A stretch of 23,061 bases of DNA from Deltaproteobacteria bacterium (GTDB lineage: Bacteria > Desulfobacterota > Desulfobacteria > Desulfobacterales > UBA11574). Position numbers and translations under genes: made by a program. The notes below the pieces were generated by a model. It was not told the DNA's origin. It saw only the letters and a list, made by a program, of their open reading frames with translations, and did not search any database. The DNA lies in the NCBI GenBank assembly GCA_019313505.1, contig JAFDBA010000009.1:1-23061 (forward strand), read 5' to 3'. Shown one piece after another: positions 1 to 7,612 of this stretch. Numbering within the stretch: the first letter of the stretch is position 1; the number at the start of each line of letters is the position of its first letter.

Positions 1-317
1 AGCTGAAAAATAAGCAGGCCTGAAAAGGATGTTAACTGTTGGTCTTCGAAACGAATCATTGGAATTTTATGGAATTTTGCCGTAATTTGTGCTTTACTGG
101 ATTTCACTTGCGGTGGCCTCCTGGATTAGGGTGATTGTTTACTAGACAATCTATTTATACCCTTATTTCATAGGTCTCCGCAAGCTTTTTACTTCTCTTT
201 TTCTTACTTTTTTATGCAACTATGGGGTTTATTCTAATAATGCCCTATCGTTTTTGCCCATAGACGCTTTGGCGGATGTCGGAGAATATACTTCGAGGGA
301 AATGCTTGACCTTATCC

Positions 318-462
318 ATGAGTCTGTTGATTAATGGTCTTTTCGCACAATCTCTGCGTTATGCTCAAAAAATAATCCTCGGAATATAAAATATATGCCT
401 GTGGTTATTTTTTTCGCATGCCTTGATCTTGATCGAAAATCCTCATTAATCAACGGACTCAT
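318..462. repeat. Imperfect long inverted repeat
   Basis: A 19-base arm at 318-336 (atgagtctgttgattaatg) is matched with one mismatch by its reverse complement at 444-462, about 107 bases away. Similarity extends weakly outward to about 301 and 475. Between the arms, words such as 'ctctgcgttatgctc' and 'gcatgccttgatcttga' resemble the interior of the palindromic element at 12240-12364 ('cttctgcgttgtgctgc', 'gcacgccttgaatttga'), so this may be a diverged member of the same family. I see no gene in 1-522: the forward readings are short and broken, and nothing resembles a known protein. The stretch 160-240 is T-rich on the plus strand and unassigned. Confidence 0.55.
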
Positions 463-481
463 CCATTGAGCATCAAATAAG

Positions 482-516
482 ATTACCCATTTCATCCCAA
501 GGATGTTTTGGGTAAT
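482..516 (-). terminator. Terminator-like hairpin after the minus-strand operon
   Basis: Perfect symmetric stem: attaccca (482-489) pairs with tgggtaat (509-516), a ttt/ttt internal loop follows, then catcc (493-497) pairs with ggatg (501-505) around a caa loop. It starts seven bases beyond the stop codon of the radical SAM gene (523), where an operon terminator would sit. The run after it on the minus strand is only 'cttattt', so termination may be weak and the hairpin might instead protect the mRNA 3' end. Confidence 0.5.
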
Positions 517-522
517 AAAGGT

Positions 523-1560
523 TTATGATGTAACCGTTAGTTTGTCTTCAGCAAGGGTAAGATCAGGGATAATCTTGAGGGATTTGATTTGAAAATTTCT
601 TTTCAGGATCTCCAAGTTCTTATTTTTTAAACCCCTCATTTTTGAAATACTTCGTGGGTGAACTTTTATGGTTATTTTGTCACAAGAACCTTTTTCAGCT
701 TCCATGATGGATGTGGCCATATCAAGAAAGATTTTAGAATAAACCATATGTCCGAAAGCAGGATGGTACGGTCCTGCTAAAATTGTTGTGTCTTTTGCAA
801 GATCCTCTGAGGCCTGAAGCCCCATACGAATAACCGGAATCTTTTTGCTTTTGAAAAAAAGGTAAAGGTTTTTTACAAGGGCTACGCATCGCGAAAGTGA
901 CAAGGGCGTATATTCTCCTTTTTGATACCATACGGCAAGACGGCTGCCTGCAAGGACAACCGTAGGATAAATCCTGATAAAATCAGGGGAAAGTGATGCA
1001 ATTCTTTGTGCTGTAAACATTGATTTGGTTTCGTCATCACCCGGCAGGCCTACCATCATCTGCATGCTGACTTCATAGTTCCGCTCCCTTAGCATGGCCG
1101 TCGCTTTTGCTGTGTCCAAGGCGGTATGTCCCCGTTGTGCCATATCCAGTACTCGGTCATCCATGGATTGAACACCGATTTCAATGGTTGAAACAGGATA
1201 ATCCTTTATTGTGTCAAGCTGTTTAACGCCTATAGTATCCGGTCTGGTGGAAAACCGAATACTGTCAACTCTTTTGTTCGTTACAAATTTTGTCGTTTCA
1301 TCAAGTAGAAGTCTGATGTAATCTTTCTTAAGACCCAGAAAATTTCCACCGTAGAACGCCACTTGAACCGGCCACCTATTTTTCTCTTTATATTGAAGAA
1401 ACTCATTTATCAGTAAACAAAGTTTTTCCGGGGAAATAGTGTCTTTCTTTACACCGGTGATGGATGTTTGGTTGCAGAAAGCGCACTGATGCGGACATCC
1501 GGCATTGGACAAAAAAACAGGGATAATAAAAGGACGGCGGGCGGGTAATGGCTTGATCAT
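523..1560 (-). CDS. Elp3-like radical SAM protein
   Basis: 345 residues. A CxxxCxxC [4Fe-4S] cluster motif lies at C22, C26 and C29 (GCPHQCAFCNQ), so the protein should bind S-adenosylmethionine and make a 5'-deoxyadenosyl radical. A GGN motif near residue 70 (AFYGGNF) and the following GVQSMDDRVLDMAQRGH stretch resemble the radical SAM half of Elongator protein 3 and related proteins. There is no C-terminal acetyltransferase domain of full-length Elp3; the last ~90 residues are unlike any domain I recognise. Substrate unknown; tRNA modification or a coproporphyrinogen-oxidase-like role are possibilities only by family. It is the last gene of the minus-strand run, 49 bases after rnc, and is followed by a hairpin at 482-516. 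Confidence 0.85.
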   Translation of the reverse strand: MIKPLPARRPFIIPVFLSNAGCPHQCAFCNQTSITGVKKDTISPEKLCLLINEFLQYKEKNRWPVQVAFYGGNFLGLKKDYIRLLLDETTKFVTNKRVDSIRFSTRPDTIGVKQLDTIKDYPVSTIEIGVQSMDDRVLDMAQRGHTALDTAKATAMLRERNYEVSMQMMVGLPGDDETKSMFTAQRIASLSPDFIRIYPTVVLAGSRLAVWYQKGEYTPLSLSRCVALVKNLYLFFKSKKIPVIRMGLQASEDLAKDTTILAGPYHPAFGHMVYSKIFLDMATSIMEAEKGSCDKITIKVHPRSISKMRGLKNKNLEILKRNFQIKSLKIIPDLTLAEDKLTVTS

Positions 1561-1609
1561 CAGATTTTTGGTAACAATGATTATGCTTGAAGCGATGAAT
1601 TTTAAACAG

Positions 1610-2311
1610 CTAAAGTATTACAGACTTTAAAATTTCAAGTCCTTTTCTAGCAGCATCCTGTTCGGCAACCTTCTTGCTCTTTCCGATTCCTTCTGTTTGG
1701 ACTTCACCAACTTTCAACTGCACCCGAAAGGTTTTGTCGTGATCCGGACCACTTTCATGGACGACCCTGTAAATCGGCATCGATCTGAGTTCCATCTGGA
1801 CAAGTTCCTGGACCTGGCTTTTGTAATCATGATTGGCAGCAGGTGTGCTCACGGAATTAATCAAAAACAAAAAATGGCTGTCAATGATTTTAAAAACAGC
1901 ATCAAAACCGGCATCTATATAAATAGCTGCAATTACAGCTTCAAACGTGTTTGCCAGTATCGATTTTTTATTCCAGCCTTTTGAATGGATCTCGCCCTTG
2001 CCGAGTTGTATATAGGAACCAAGATCTATTCCGCGGGCAATCGATGCAAGTTGAGATTCATTAACCAGATTGGCCCTCATCCTGGACAGATCACCCTCAT
2101 TTAAATCTGGATATCGATGCATGAGAATGTGTCCCACTACAAGATTTAAAACAGCATCCCCAAGAAATTCAAGCCGCTCATTATCCTGAAGGTTTGAGTC
2201 TAGTTGCTCATTTACAAAAGAACTGTGTCTTAAAGATTCAACAAGGAGATCCGTATTCTTAAATTCATACATAAGTTTACGGTTTAATTCAGACAGATCT
2301 ATTTGTGTCAT
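1610..2311 (-). CDS. rnc: Ribonuclease III
   Basis: 233 residues, normal length for bacterial RNase III, which cuts double-stranded RNA during rRNA and mRNA processing. The N-terminal catalytic domain carries the signature NERLEFLGDAV at residues 44-54 (acidic E48, D52) and a second metal-site region LANTFEAVIAAIYID near 119-133 (E124). The C-terminal ~70 residues (DYKSQVQELVQ onward, ending with KSKKVAEQDAARKGLEIL) form a dsRNA-binding domain. Asn121 sits where E. coli RNase III has the metal-ligand Asp114. The ATG directly abuts the TAA of the upstream PHP gene (2312-2314), so translation is probably coupled. Family assignment is secure; whether Asn121 affects activity is unknown. Confidence 0.95.
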   Translation of the reverse strand: MTQIDLSELNRKLMYEFKNTDLLVESLRHSSFVNEQLDSNLQDNERLEFLGDAVLNLVVGHILMHRYPDLNEGDLSRMRANLVNESQLASIARGIDLGSYIQLGKGEIHSKGWNKKSILANTFEAVIAAIYIDAGFDAVFKIIDSHFLFLINSVSTPAANHDYKSQVQELVQMELRSMPIYRVVHESGPDHDKTFRVQLKVGEVQTEGIGKSKKVAEQDAARKGLEILKSVIL

Positions 2312-3178
2312 TTAGTCCCTTGTTTCTAAACTTGCTGTCAATTTTTCATACAACTCGTAGGGTATGGAAAGATTCCCTCTACCTGACCCCATTTTAATTC
2401 CGGGCTTATTAGAACCATGGAAATCTGTGCCTCCTGTAATCAATAATCCATTCCGGTTTGCCATCTCAGAATATCGGGCAATAAGATCCGGCGTGTGTTC
2501 AGGATAATAGGCTTCTATTCCTTTAAGGCCCATTTCCTTTAAACTGATAATCAGCTTTTCAAGGACATCATTATCTTTGATTCTGAGAAGAACTGGATGG
2601 GCCAAAACAGGAATTCCTCCGGCATTGAGTATGACTTCAATTGCTCTGTCGCAGTCAACACGATATTTATCAACATAAGCGGGTTTGTCTTTTGCCAGAT
2701 ATTGGTCAAATGCCTCGGCAATCGAATGAACAAAGCCTTTTTTTACCATTTGCGTTGCAATATGGGGTCTTCCAAGCTGACATTCTCCGGAATCTTTTAG
2801 TATTTCATTCAACGTAAGTTCGAGCCCCATTCGGTTCAGTAGTTCAATAATCTGGGGGTTTCTATTCTTTCTTGCTTCCTGGAGTGTATCAAGTGTTTGA
2901 ATTAACACAGAATCATCGGTGTTAATGGCATAACCCAAAACATGAAAGCTTCCCGGAAAGGAAAAAGATGGCGGTGGGTGGGCGCTTATTTCAACACCGG
3001 TTAAGAATTTAAGCGAAGGGGGTATCCCAATGGTAAGTGCTTCTTTTGTTCCACCGATGGTATCGTGATCTGTAATCGATATAGCCCCGAGATTGAGGCT
3101 TTGAGCCAGATTGAGGATTTCTAATGGCGAAAATGTTCCATCAGAAAATGTTGAATGAATATGAAGGTCTATTTTCAC
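2312..3178 (-). CDS. PHP-domain phosphoesterase (YciV/TrpH-like)
   Basis: 288 residues forming one PHP domain. Metal-binding motifs are visible in order: DLHIHSTFSDGTFSP at residues 4-18, ITDHDTIGG near 35-43, a GVEISA segment near 61, LAHPVLL near 192-198 and TGGTDFHGSNKPG near 248-260. This pattern matches the YciV/TrpH family, whose characterised members hydrolyse 3',5'-bisphosphonucleotides or trim the 5' ends of small structured RNAs. A role in RNA or nucleotide turnover would suit the next gene, rnc, which starts immediately after its stop. It begins seven bases after the DksA-like stop, so the three genes are probably cotranscribed. Exact substrate is not determinable here. Confidence 0.88.
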   Translation of the reverse strand: MKIDLHIHSTFSDGTFSPLEILNLAQSLNLGAISITDHDTIGGTKEALTIGIPPSLKFLTGVEISAHPPPSFSFPGSFHVLGYAINTDDSVLIQTLDTLQEARKNRNPQIIELLNRMGLELTLNEILKDSGECQLGRPHIATQMVKKGFVHSIAEAFDQYLAKDKPAYVDKYRVDCDRAIEVILNAGGIPVLAHPVLLRIKDNDVLEKLIISLKEMGLKGIEAYYPEHTPDLIARYSEMANRNGLLITGGTDFHGSNKPGIKMGSGRGNLSIPYELYEKLTASLETRD

Positions 3179-3185
3179 ATTATTA

Positions 3186-3548
3186 TTATAATCCTAGGGC
3201 TTTTTCGAAAGCCTCTTCTTTGTTTTTACAATCAATACACAAAGTTGTAACTGGTCTGGCTTTAAGACGGCTAGGTGAAATATTTTCACTGCACTTTTCA
3301 CAGATCCCAAAAGTGCCGTTTTCAATACGATCTAAGGCCTTTTTTATCTTCTTGATAAGTTTGTTTTCTCTATCCCTTATGCGAAGTATAAAATTCCGGT
3401 CTGATTCAAGTGAAGCACGATCTGTTGGATCCGGAAAATTCTCTTTTGGGGTGGTCATACCTGAGACAGTATTATCTGCATGACTTAAAAGCTCTTCTAA
3501 CCGGTTGGTCAAAAACTCTTTAAAATATTCGACATCCTTCTTTTTCAT
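3186..3548 (-). CDS. DksA/TraR-type zinc-finger regulator
   Basis: 120 residues from the ATG at 3548. Members bind the secondary channel of RNA polymerase and, often with ppGpp, alter promoter activity. The N-terminal two thirds is a charged helical hairpin with a DPTDRAS tip near residues 40-46, the position of the functional acidic coiled-coil tip in DksA. The C-terminal zinc finger shows CEKC then, 17 residues on, CIDC. An in-frame TTG six bases upstream (3554) is less likely because it lies almost on the GGAAAGG ribosome-binding sequence. It is separated from fabD by 133 bases that contain a promoter-like sequence, so it may head its own transcript with the PHP gene, rnc and the radical SAM gene. 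Not assigned as dksA itself because paralogues are common. Confidence 0.88.
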   Translation of the reverse strand: MKKKDVEYFKEFLTNRLEELLSHADNTVSGMTTPKENFPDPTDRASLESDRNFILRIRDRENKLIKKIKKALDRIENGTFGICEKCSENISPSRLKARPVTTLCIDCKNKEEAFEKALGL

Positions 3549-3598
3549 GGTCAAACCTTTCCAATAAAAAATAACCCGGTCTCTTTTGGAAAATAGAC

Positions 3599-3627
3599 AA
3601 TCTATATCAATAAAATGTCTATGTAAA
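3599..3627 (-). promoter_or_regulatory. Candidate sigma-70 promoter for the DksA-like gene
   Basis: Read on the minus strand, TTTACA (3627-3622) is followed after 17 bases by TAGATT (3604-3599), five and four matches to the consensus boxes. It lies about 50 bases upstream of the DksA-like start in an AT-rich gap after fabD. The -10 box overlaps the palindromic word tagacaatcta (3594-3604). This is a prediction by eye only. Confidence 0.4.
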
Positions 3628-3681
3628 GAATAAAATTGACAATCTCATAAAAAACTCAATTTTCTTACTTTTCACTAAGTC

Positions 3682-4620
3682 CTAAGTCGTTTCTTTCAAG
3701 AATCTCTCAAGTTGCTTCATACTGTTTACATTATATATTTTACAGGGATAATCCTTTGGTAAAATCTTTTTTATTAAACCGGTAAGAACCTTTCCCGGGC
3801 CGACTTCAACAAAGACCTCCACGTTTTCTGTCATAAGCCTGCACATTGAGTCATACCATTTCACAGGGCTACAAAGCTGCTGAGCCATGATCGATTTGAT
3901 TTCATCGGTATCTTCAGCATAGTCGGCCGTTATATTAAAAAGCACGGGGCGGTCCGGTGTGCTAAAATGTATTGATTCGAAAAAATTACTAAACTTTTCC
4001 TGGGCGCCTTTTATCAATTCACTGTGCCATGCCCCGCTAACTTTCAACGGTATAGCTTTGGCGCCCCGGGAAGCTGCCAGGGAAGAAACCTTCTTAACCA
4101 TATCCGGTGCTCCGGTTATTACAATTTGCAGTTCGGTGTTGTGATTTGCCACCGCAACAATTCCTTGCTTTTGTACCTCGGCGACCAGTTCTTCAACGGT
4201 ATTTATAGGCAACCCGATAATTGCATGCATGGCCCCTTGATACCGGGTTGCTTCACGGTGCATCAGTTCACCTCTTTTAAAAACGAGTCTGATGGTATCT
4301 TCTTTTGATATGATGTTTGATGCCTGCATTGCGCTGTATTCACCAAGACTATGACCAGCGGATAAATCAGGCCTGACACCCTCCTTTTCAATTACAGAAA
4401 GGCAGGCCAGACTTACAGTGGTTATAGCAGGCTGAAGATTCACCGTTTGGGTTAGCTCGTCGAAAGGGCCTTTGAAACATAGTTTGGATATATTAATTCG
4501 GGTTATCTCTTGGGCCATGTCAAAAATTTCTCTGACACTGTCGTATTCCTGATAAAAATCAAGGCCCATACCCACAGACTGTGATCCCTGACCGGGAAAA
4601 AGGAATGCTGTTTTATTCAA
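3682..4620 (-). CDS. fabD: Malonyl-CoA:ACP transacylase
   Basis: 312 residues from a TTG start at 4620. The enzyme moves malonyl groups from CoA to acyl carrier protein for fatty-acid synthesis. Visible landmarks are the N-terminal FLFPGQGSQSVGMG (residues 7-20), the nucleophile elbow GHSLGEYSA with Ser91, Arg115 in FKRGELMH, and His198 in SGAWHSE, which completes the Ser-His pair. Length and landmark positions match the ~309-residue E. coli enzyme. The TTG is preferred over the in-frame ATG at 4641 because a GGAGG sits six bases before it and the shorter protein begins exactly at the family's N-terminus (NKTAFLFPGQG). The GGAGG lies within the last codons of, or just after, hemA, suggesting coupling. 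Confidence 0.93.
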   Translation of the reverse strand: MNKTAFLFPGQGSQSVGMGLDFYQEYDSVREIFDMAQEITRINISKLCFKGPFDELTQTVNLQPAITTVSLACLSVIEKEGVRPDLSAGHSLGEYSAMQASNIISKEDTIRLVFKRGELMHREATRYQGAMHAIIGLPINTVEELVAEVQKQGIVAVANHNTELQIVITGAPDMVKKVSSLAASRGAKAIPLKVSGAWHSELIKGAQEKFSNFFESIHFSTPDRPVLFNITADYAEDTDEIKSIMAQQLCSPVKWYDSMCRLMTENVEVFVEVGPGKVLTGLIKKILPKDYPCKIYNVNSMKQLERFLKETT

Positions 4621-4626
4621 TTTTGT

Positions 4627-4631
4627 CCTCC
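4627..4631 (-). promoter_or_regulatory. Shine-Dalgarno that decides the fabD start
   Basis: On the minus strand GGAGG (4631-4627) is followed by six bases (acaaaa) and TTG at 4620-4618. The alternative ATG at 4641 lies upstream of this site and has no comparable sequence before it. The site begins three bases after the hemA stop codon. Confidence 0.75.
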
Positions 4632-4633
4632 GT

Positions 4634-5902
4634 TTACTCATCAAGTTTAAAAAGTTTTCGGGTAATGTCGATGTAGCCGGATTTGTTTTGATGGTATCCA
4701 TTGCTTTTTAATAATAGCGTGGGATCATGCAGGATTTTGTTTATCATGGCGCTAATCATTCGGGCAATGGCCTGTCGATCATCATCTGACAGATGTTCTA
4801 AAGAGTGCAATGTTTTTTTTATTTCCGCTTTGGCAATTGCGTCCATTTTGTTTCTTAAGGCAACAATTGTGGGTACCACATCCAAATTGTCGTACCACTG
4901 TCTGAAGCCGATGACAGCCTCGTCAACGATTCTTTCCCCTTTAATTGCCTCCTTGTTGCGATTTTCAATACTTTCATCGATAACCCCTTTCAGGTCATCG
5001 ATGTCATAAACATATGAATTGGTCAGACGGTTTATTTCCGGATCGATATCTCGGGGTACCGCAATATCAATAAAGAAAATAGGACGATTCCGGCGTCGGC
5101 GAATAATCGCCTTTACCTGTTTGCGTGTAACAACGTAATCGGTTGAACCGGTAGAACTGATAACAATATCAACATGGGGTAAGCTGTCTGTAATCTCTTC
5201 AAATCGGATGGCTTCGCCCTTGAATTTTTTGGCAAGTTTAACACCGTTTTCAAAAGTTCGGTTTGCAACCAGAATGTCCACGGCCTTATTTCGCATCAAG
5301 TGTTCAACCGCCAGTTCAGCCATTTCCCCGGCTCCGATAAGAAGCACCTTTTTTCCTTCAAAGGTGCCGAATATTTTGCGTCCCAGCTCAATAGCCGCAT
5401 AACTGATGGATACCGCATGATCTCCGATCCCGGTTTCACTACGAACACGTTTTGCCACGAAAAAAGTTCGATGAAGTAATTTGTTCAGAATAACACCGGA
5501 AGTCTTTTTTAACGTAGCCATTTTATAAGCTTCTTTCATCTGACCCAGTATCTGAGGTTCTCCAACAACCATTGAGTCGAGGCTTGATGCAACCCTGAAG
5601 ACATGCCGGACAGCATCATCACCCTTATGGATATAAAGAGATTTTTCAAATTCGGAAGCAGGCAGCTTTTTAAATTCGGCTAAAAACATTTTTACAGCCC
5701 GAACCGCATCGGATTTGTCCTCGGTTGTCATGAGAATTTCTACACGGTTGCAAGTTGAAACAAGAACTGCTTCACTGATCACCGGTGATTCTTGAAAAAC
5801 TTTCAGGACTTTGGATGTCTCGTCTATCGATAAAGCGAGGCACTCTCTCAGCTCCACCGGTGCTGTTTTATGATTCAATCCCAATAAGACAATTTCTAAC
5901 AT
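4634..5902 (-). CDS. hemA: Glutamyl-tRNA reductase
   Basis: 422 residues from the ATG at 5902. It reduces glutamyl-tRNA to glutamate-1-semialdehyde, the first step of C5-pathway tetrapyrrole synthesis. The N-terminus LLGLNHKTAPVELRE, the catalytic cysteine Cys51 in VSTCNRVEI, the SLDSMVVGEPQILGQ segment, the NADPH-binding VLLIGAGEMAEL and FFIDIAVPRDIDP are all present, followed by the helical dimerisation domain. The frame is open further upstream, but that extension has no family resemblance; AGGAA just before 5902 supports this start. It lies 34 bases after ccsA and near the precorrin-2 dehydrogenase gene, so the cluster serves siroheme, heme and cytochrome c formation. Confidence 0.95.
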   Translation of the reverse strand: MLEIVLLGLNHKTAPVELRECLALSIDETSKVLKVFQESPVISEAVLVSTCNRVEILMTTEDKSDAVRAVKMFLAEFKKLPASEFEKSLYIHKGDDAVRHVFRVASSLDSMVVGEPQILGQMKEAYKMATLKKTSGVILNKLLHRTFFVAKRVRSETGIGDHAVSISYAAIELGRKIFGTFEGKKVLLIGAGEMAELAVEHLMRNKAVDILVANRTFENGVKLAKKFKGEAIRFEEITDSLPHVDIVISSTGSTDYVVTRKQVKAIIRRRRNRPIFFIDIAVPRDIDPEINRLTNSYVYDIDDLKGVIDESIENRNKEAIKGERIVDEAVIGFRQWYDNLDVVPTIVALRNKMDAIAKAEIKKTLHSLEHLSDDDRQAIARMISAMINKILHDPTLLLKSNGYHQNKSGYIDITRKLFKLDE

Positions 5903-5936
5903 ATTTCCTAATAAAATTGGGTGCTTTAATCCCCGT

Positions 5937-6758
5937 TTACAATTTTGTAAATACTCCGTGATGGCCTTGCAACAGAAAGTTAACACCAAAAAAAGTAAAT
6001 AAAACGACTGCAAAACCGATAATAGCCCAAATTGCTGCTCTACGCCCTCGCCATCCAACAGTGAGGCGCTGGTGGAGCAATGCTGCATATAAAAGCCACG
6101 TTATACCTGACCAGACCTCTTTTGGGTCCCAGCTCCAAAACCTGCCCCAGACCGATTTGGCATAAATAAAGCCTGTTATAAGTCCCAAAGTAAGCATTGT
6201 GAAACCTGCTACGATACATGCATATCCGGTTATATCGAGAAGCTCTAAAGATGGAAGGCGTTTGAAAAAAAATCCATGATTTTTAGATTTTATCGTGTGT
6301 TCCTGCACAAGATATAAAAACCCCACACCGCAGGCCAGAGCAAATGACGCATTACCCATAAAGATTGTAATGACATGGGCAACAAGCCATATACTGTTTA
6401 AAACACTGTCGGCTTGATGCGGTGCGCTCGGTAACCGGGCGGCAATGACCACTATCAGGGTAACCAGCGGAGCGGCAAATATCCCCAGAATCTTAAGGTG
6501 GAAACTGTATTGGATGATCAGAAAAACACCGGCAATTGTCCAGCCTGCCATGGAGAGTGTTTGATGAAGATTATTTACGGGAAAATGCCCGGATTGGAAA
6601 AAAGCATAACAGATCGATGCCGTATGACATAAAAAGGCGACTGAAATCAGATAAAAACCGGCCTTTTGAAGGTAATTTTTCTGCAGGAAAAGATAGGCAA
6701 AGTATCCTGCCGTGCTCAGCATGTAAAAGAAAATGGTTATAATAATCAAAATTTCCAC
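5937..6758 (-). CDS. ccsA: CcsA/ResC-family cytochrome c assembly protein
   Basis: 273 residues, about eight membrane segments. The tryptophan-rich WWD-type heme-handling motif WGRFWSWDPKEVWSGITWL lies around residues 205-223, and conserved histidines flank it (HTAS near 45, AHVI near 127, LLHQ near 229, GHHG near the C-terminus). This is the CcsA (ResC, system II) heme delivery protein for cytochrome c maturation. Start is GTG at 6758, preceded by AGGTG at a suitable distance; no better ATG exists before the first membrane segment. No CcsB/ResB partner is visible in the window. Such genes beside hemA are sometimes annotated hemX; the WWD motif makes heme handling the better reading. Confidence 0.88.
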   Translation of the reverse strand: MEILIIITIFFYMLSTAGYFAYLFLQKNYLQKAGFYLISVAFLCHTASICYAFFQSGHFPVNNLHQTLSMAGWTIAGVFLIIQYSFHLKILGIFAAPLVTLIVVIAARLPSAPHQADSVLNSIWLVAHVITIFMGNASFALACGVGFLYLVQEHTIKSKNHGFFFKRLPSLELLDITGYACIVAGFTMLTLGLITGFIYAKSVWGRFWSWDPKEVWSGITWLLYAALLHQRLTVGWRGRRAAIWAIIGFAVVLFTFFGVNFLLQGHHGVFTKL

Positions 6759-6800
6759 TGATTACACCTATGCATTTTTCAAAACCAGGTTGGATGTTGG

Positions 6801-7460
6801 TTATTTTGCCATTAATTCGTCAAATATATAACCTTCACCAAGAATTTCAAAAAGCAAGGAATTAACAGCCGCTATATTGCGGTCTTTTATCATTTTAATA
6901 AGGTCTCGTTTTATTAACTTTTCAAAAAGATGCTTATGAGCCTCGGGCTCGTGATCTTCACTTAAAAGTTTGTTACGGATTTCACCCATGAGTTTGAGAA
7001 ATTCGGCATATTCGGTTCCGAATACCTTTTCAAGATCTTTTCGAATCTTTTTTGCAAAAGCAGGGCTTTTCCCGGAAGTTGATATAGCGATGATCAAATC
7101 TCCCCGGTTTACAATGGCCGGGAGAATAAAATTACACACTTCGGGGCGATCTGCGATATTGCACAGTACTCCCAGCCGTTCAGCCTCAGAGTGTATCTCC
7201 CTGTTTATTTCCTGGTTGTCTGTTGCACCCATAACAAGGAACATTTCGTCAAGATCTGAAATCTGAAAAGGTCTTTTCTCAAGCTTTATTATGTCACCAT
7301 CTGAAAGTTCCTGCAACTTTTCGGCAACATCACTGCTTACAACTGTTACTTTTGCGCCACAGTTGAGCAGGGTCATTACCTTGCGTGTGCCAACGGTACC
7401 ACCACCGACCACCAAGCATTTTCGATTTCGTATATCAAGATTGACCGGATAATATTTCAT
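6801..7460 (-). CDS. Precorrin-2 dehydrogenase / sirohydrochlorin ferrochelatase-like
   Basis: 219 residues. The N-terminal NAD-binding fold begins YYPVNLDIRNRKCLVVGGGTVG with the glycine-rich turn at about residues 18-24 and continues with KVTVVSSDV. Later GKSPAFAKKIRKDLE is typical of the CysG N-terminal half, Met8 and SirC. It oxidises precorrin-2 to sirohydrochlorin; some members also insert iron. The uroporphyrinogen methyltransferase half of CysG is absent, as in free-standing SirC and Met8 proteins. In sulfate-reducing lineages siroheme serves sulfite reductase and can feed the alternative (Ahb) heme route, which suits its place upstream of ccsA and hemA. The start ATG has no strong ribosome-binding site; chelatase activity cannot be judged here. 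Confidence 0.88.
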   Translation of the reverse strand: MKYYPVNLDIRNRKCLVVGGGTVGTRKVMTLLNCGAKVTVVSSDVAEKLQELSDGDIIKLEKRPFQISDLDEMFLVMGATDNQEINREIHSEAERLGVLCNIADRPEVCNFILPAIVNRGDLIIAISTSGKSPAFAKKIRKDLEKVFGTEYAEFLKLMGEIRNKLLSEDHEPEAHKHLFEKLIKRDLIKMIKDRNIAAVNSLLFEILGEGYIFDELMAK

Positions 7461-7480
7461 AATTCACGATACGGATTAAG

Positions 7481-7612
7481 GGCTCACTCAAAAATAACTT
7501 CACATTTTGGATGCCGATGCATCTCGCCTGGCTGCGTTGCGAAAACTCGAAATATGCTTGGTTTCATAAAACAGGATACATGAGGCAAGATTCATGATTC
7601 ATGCATCATGTT
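7481..7612. repeat. Degenerate repeat-like intergenic stretch
   Basis: The 152-base gap between the MBL gene and the precorrin-2 dehydrogenase gene contains 'ggctgcgttgcgaaaactcg' near 7538-7557, resembling the interior of the element at 12240-12364, and a short direct repetition of 'ttcatg/attcatg' near 7589-7605. It has no coding potential. I read it as a decayed copy of the dispersed palindromic family; it may also hold the promoter for the heme genes, but no clear boxes are visible. Confidence 0.3.

Noticed and set aside
1..127. Open reading without ATG on the plus strand
   Set aside because: About 40 codons after a stop at 4-6, with no start codon, no recognisable composition and no family match.
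5903..6088. 62-residue N-terminal extension of HemA
   Set aside because: It overlaps the ccsA coding region, has no family similarity, and the ATG at 5902 gives the exact HemA N-terminus and normal length.
7585..7612. CRISPR-like or tandem repeat of attcatg
   Set aside because: Only two or three degenerate seven-base units without spacers or associated genes.
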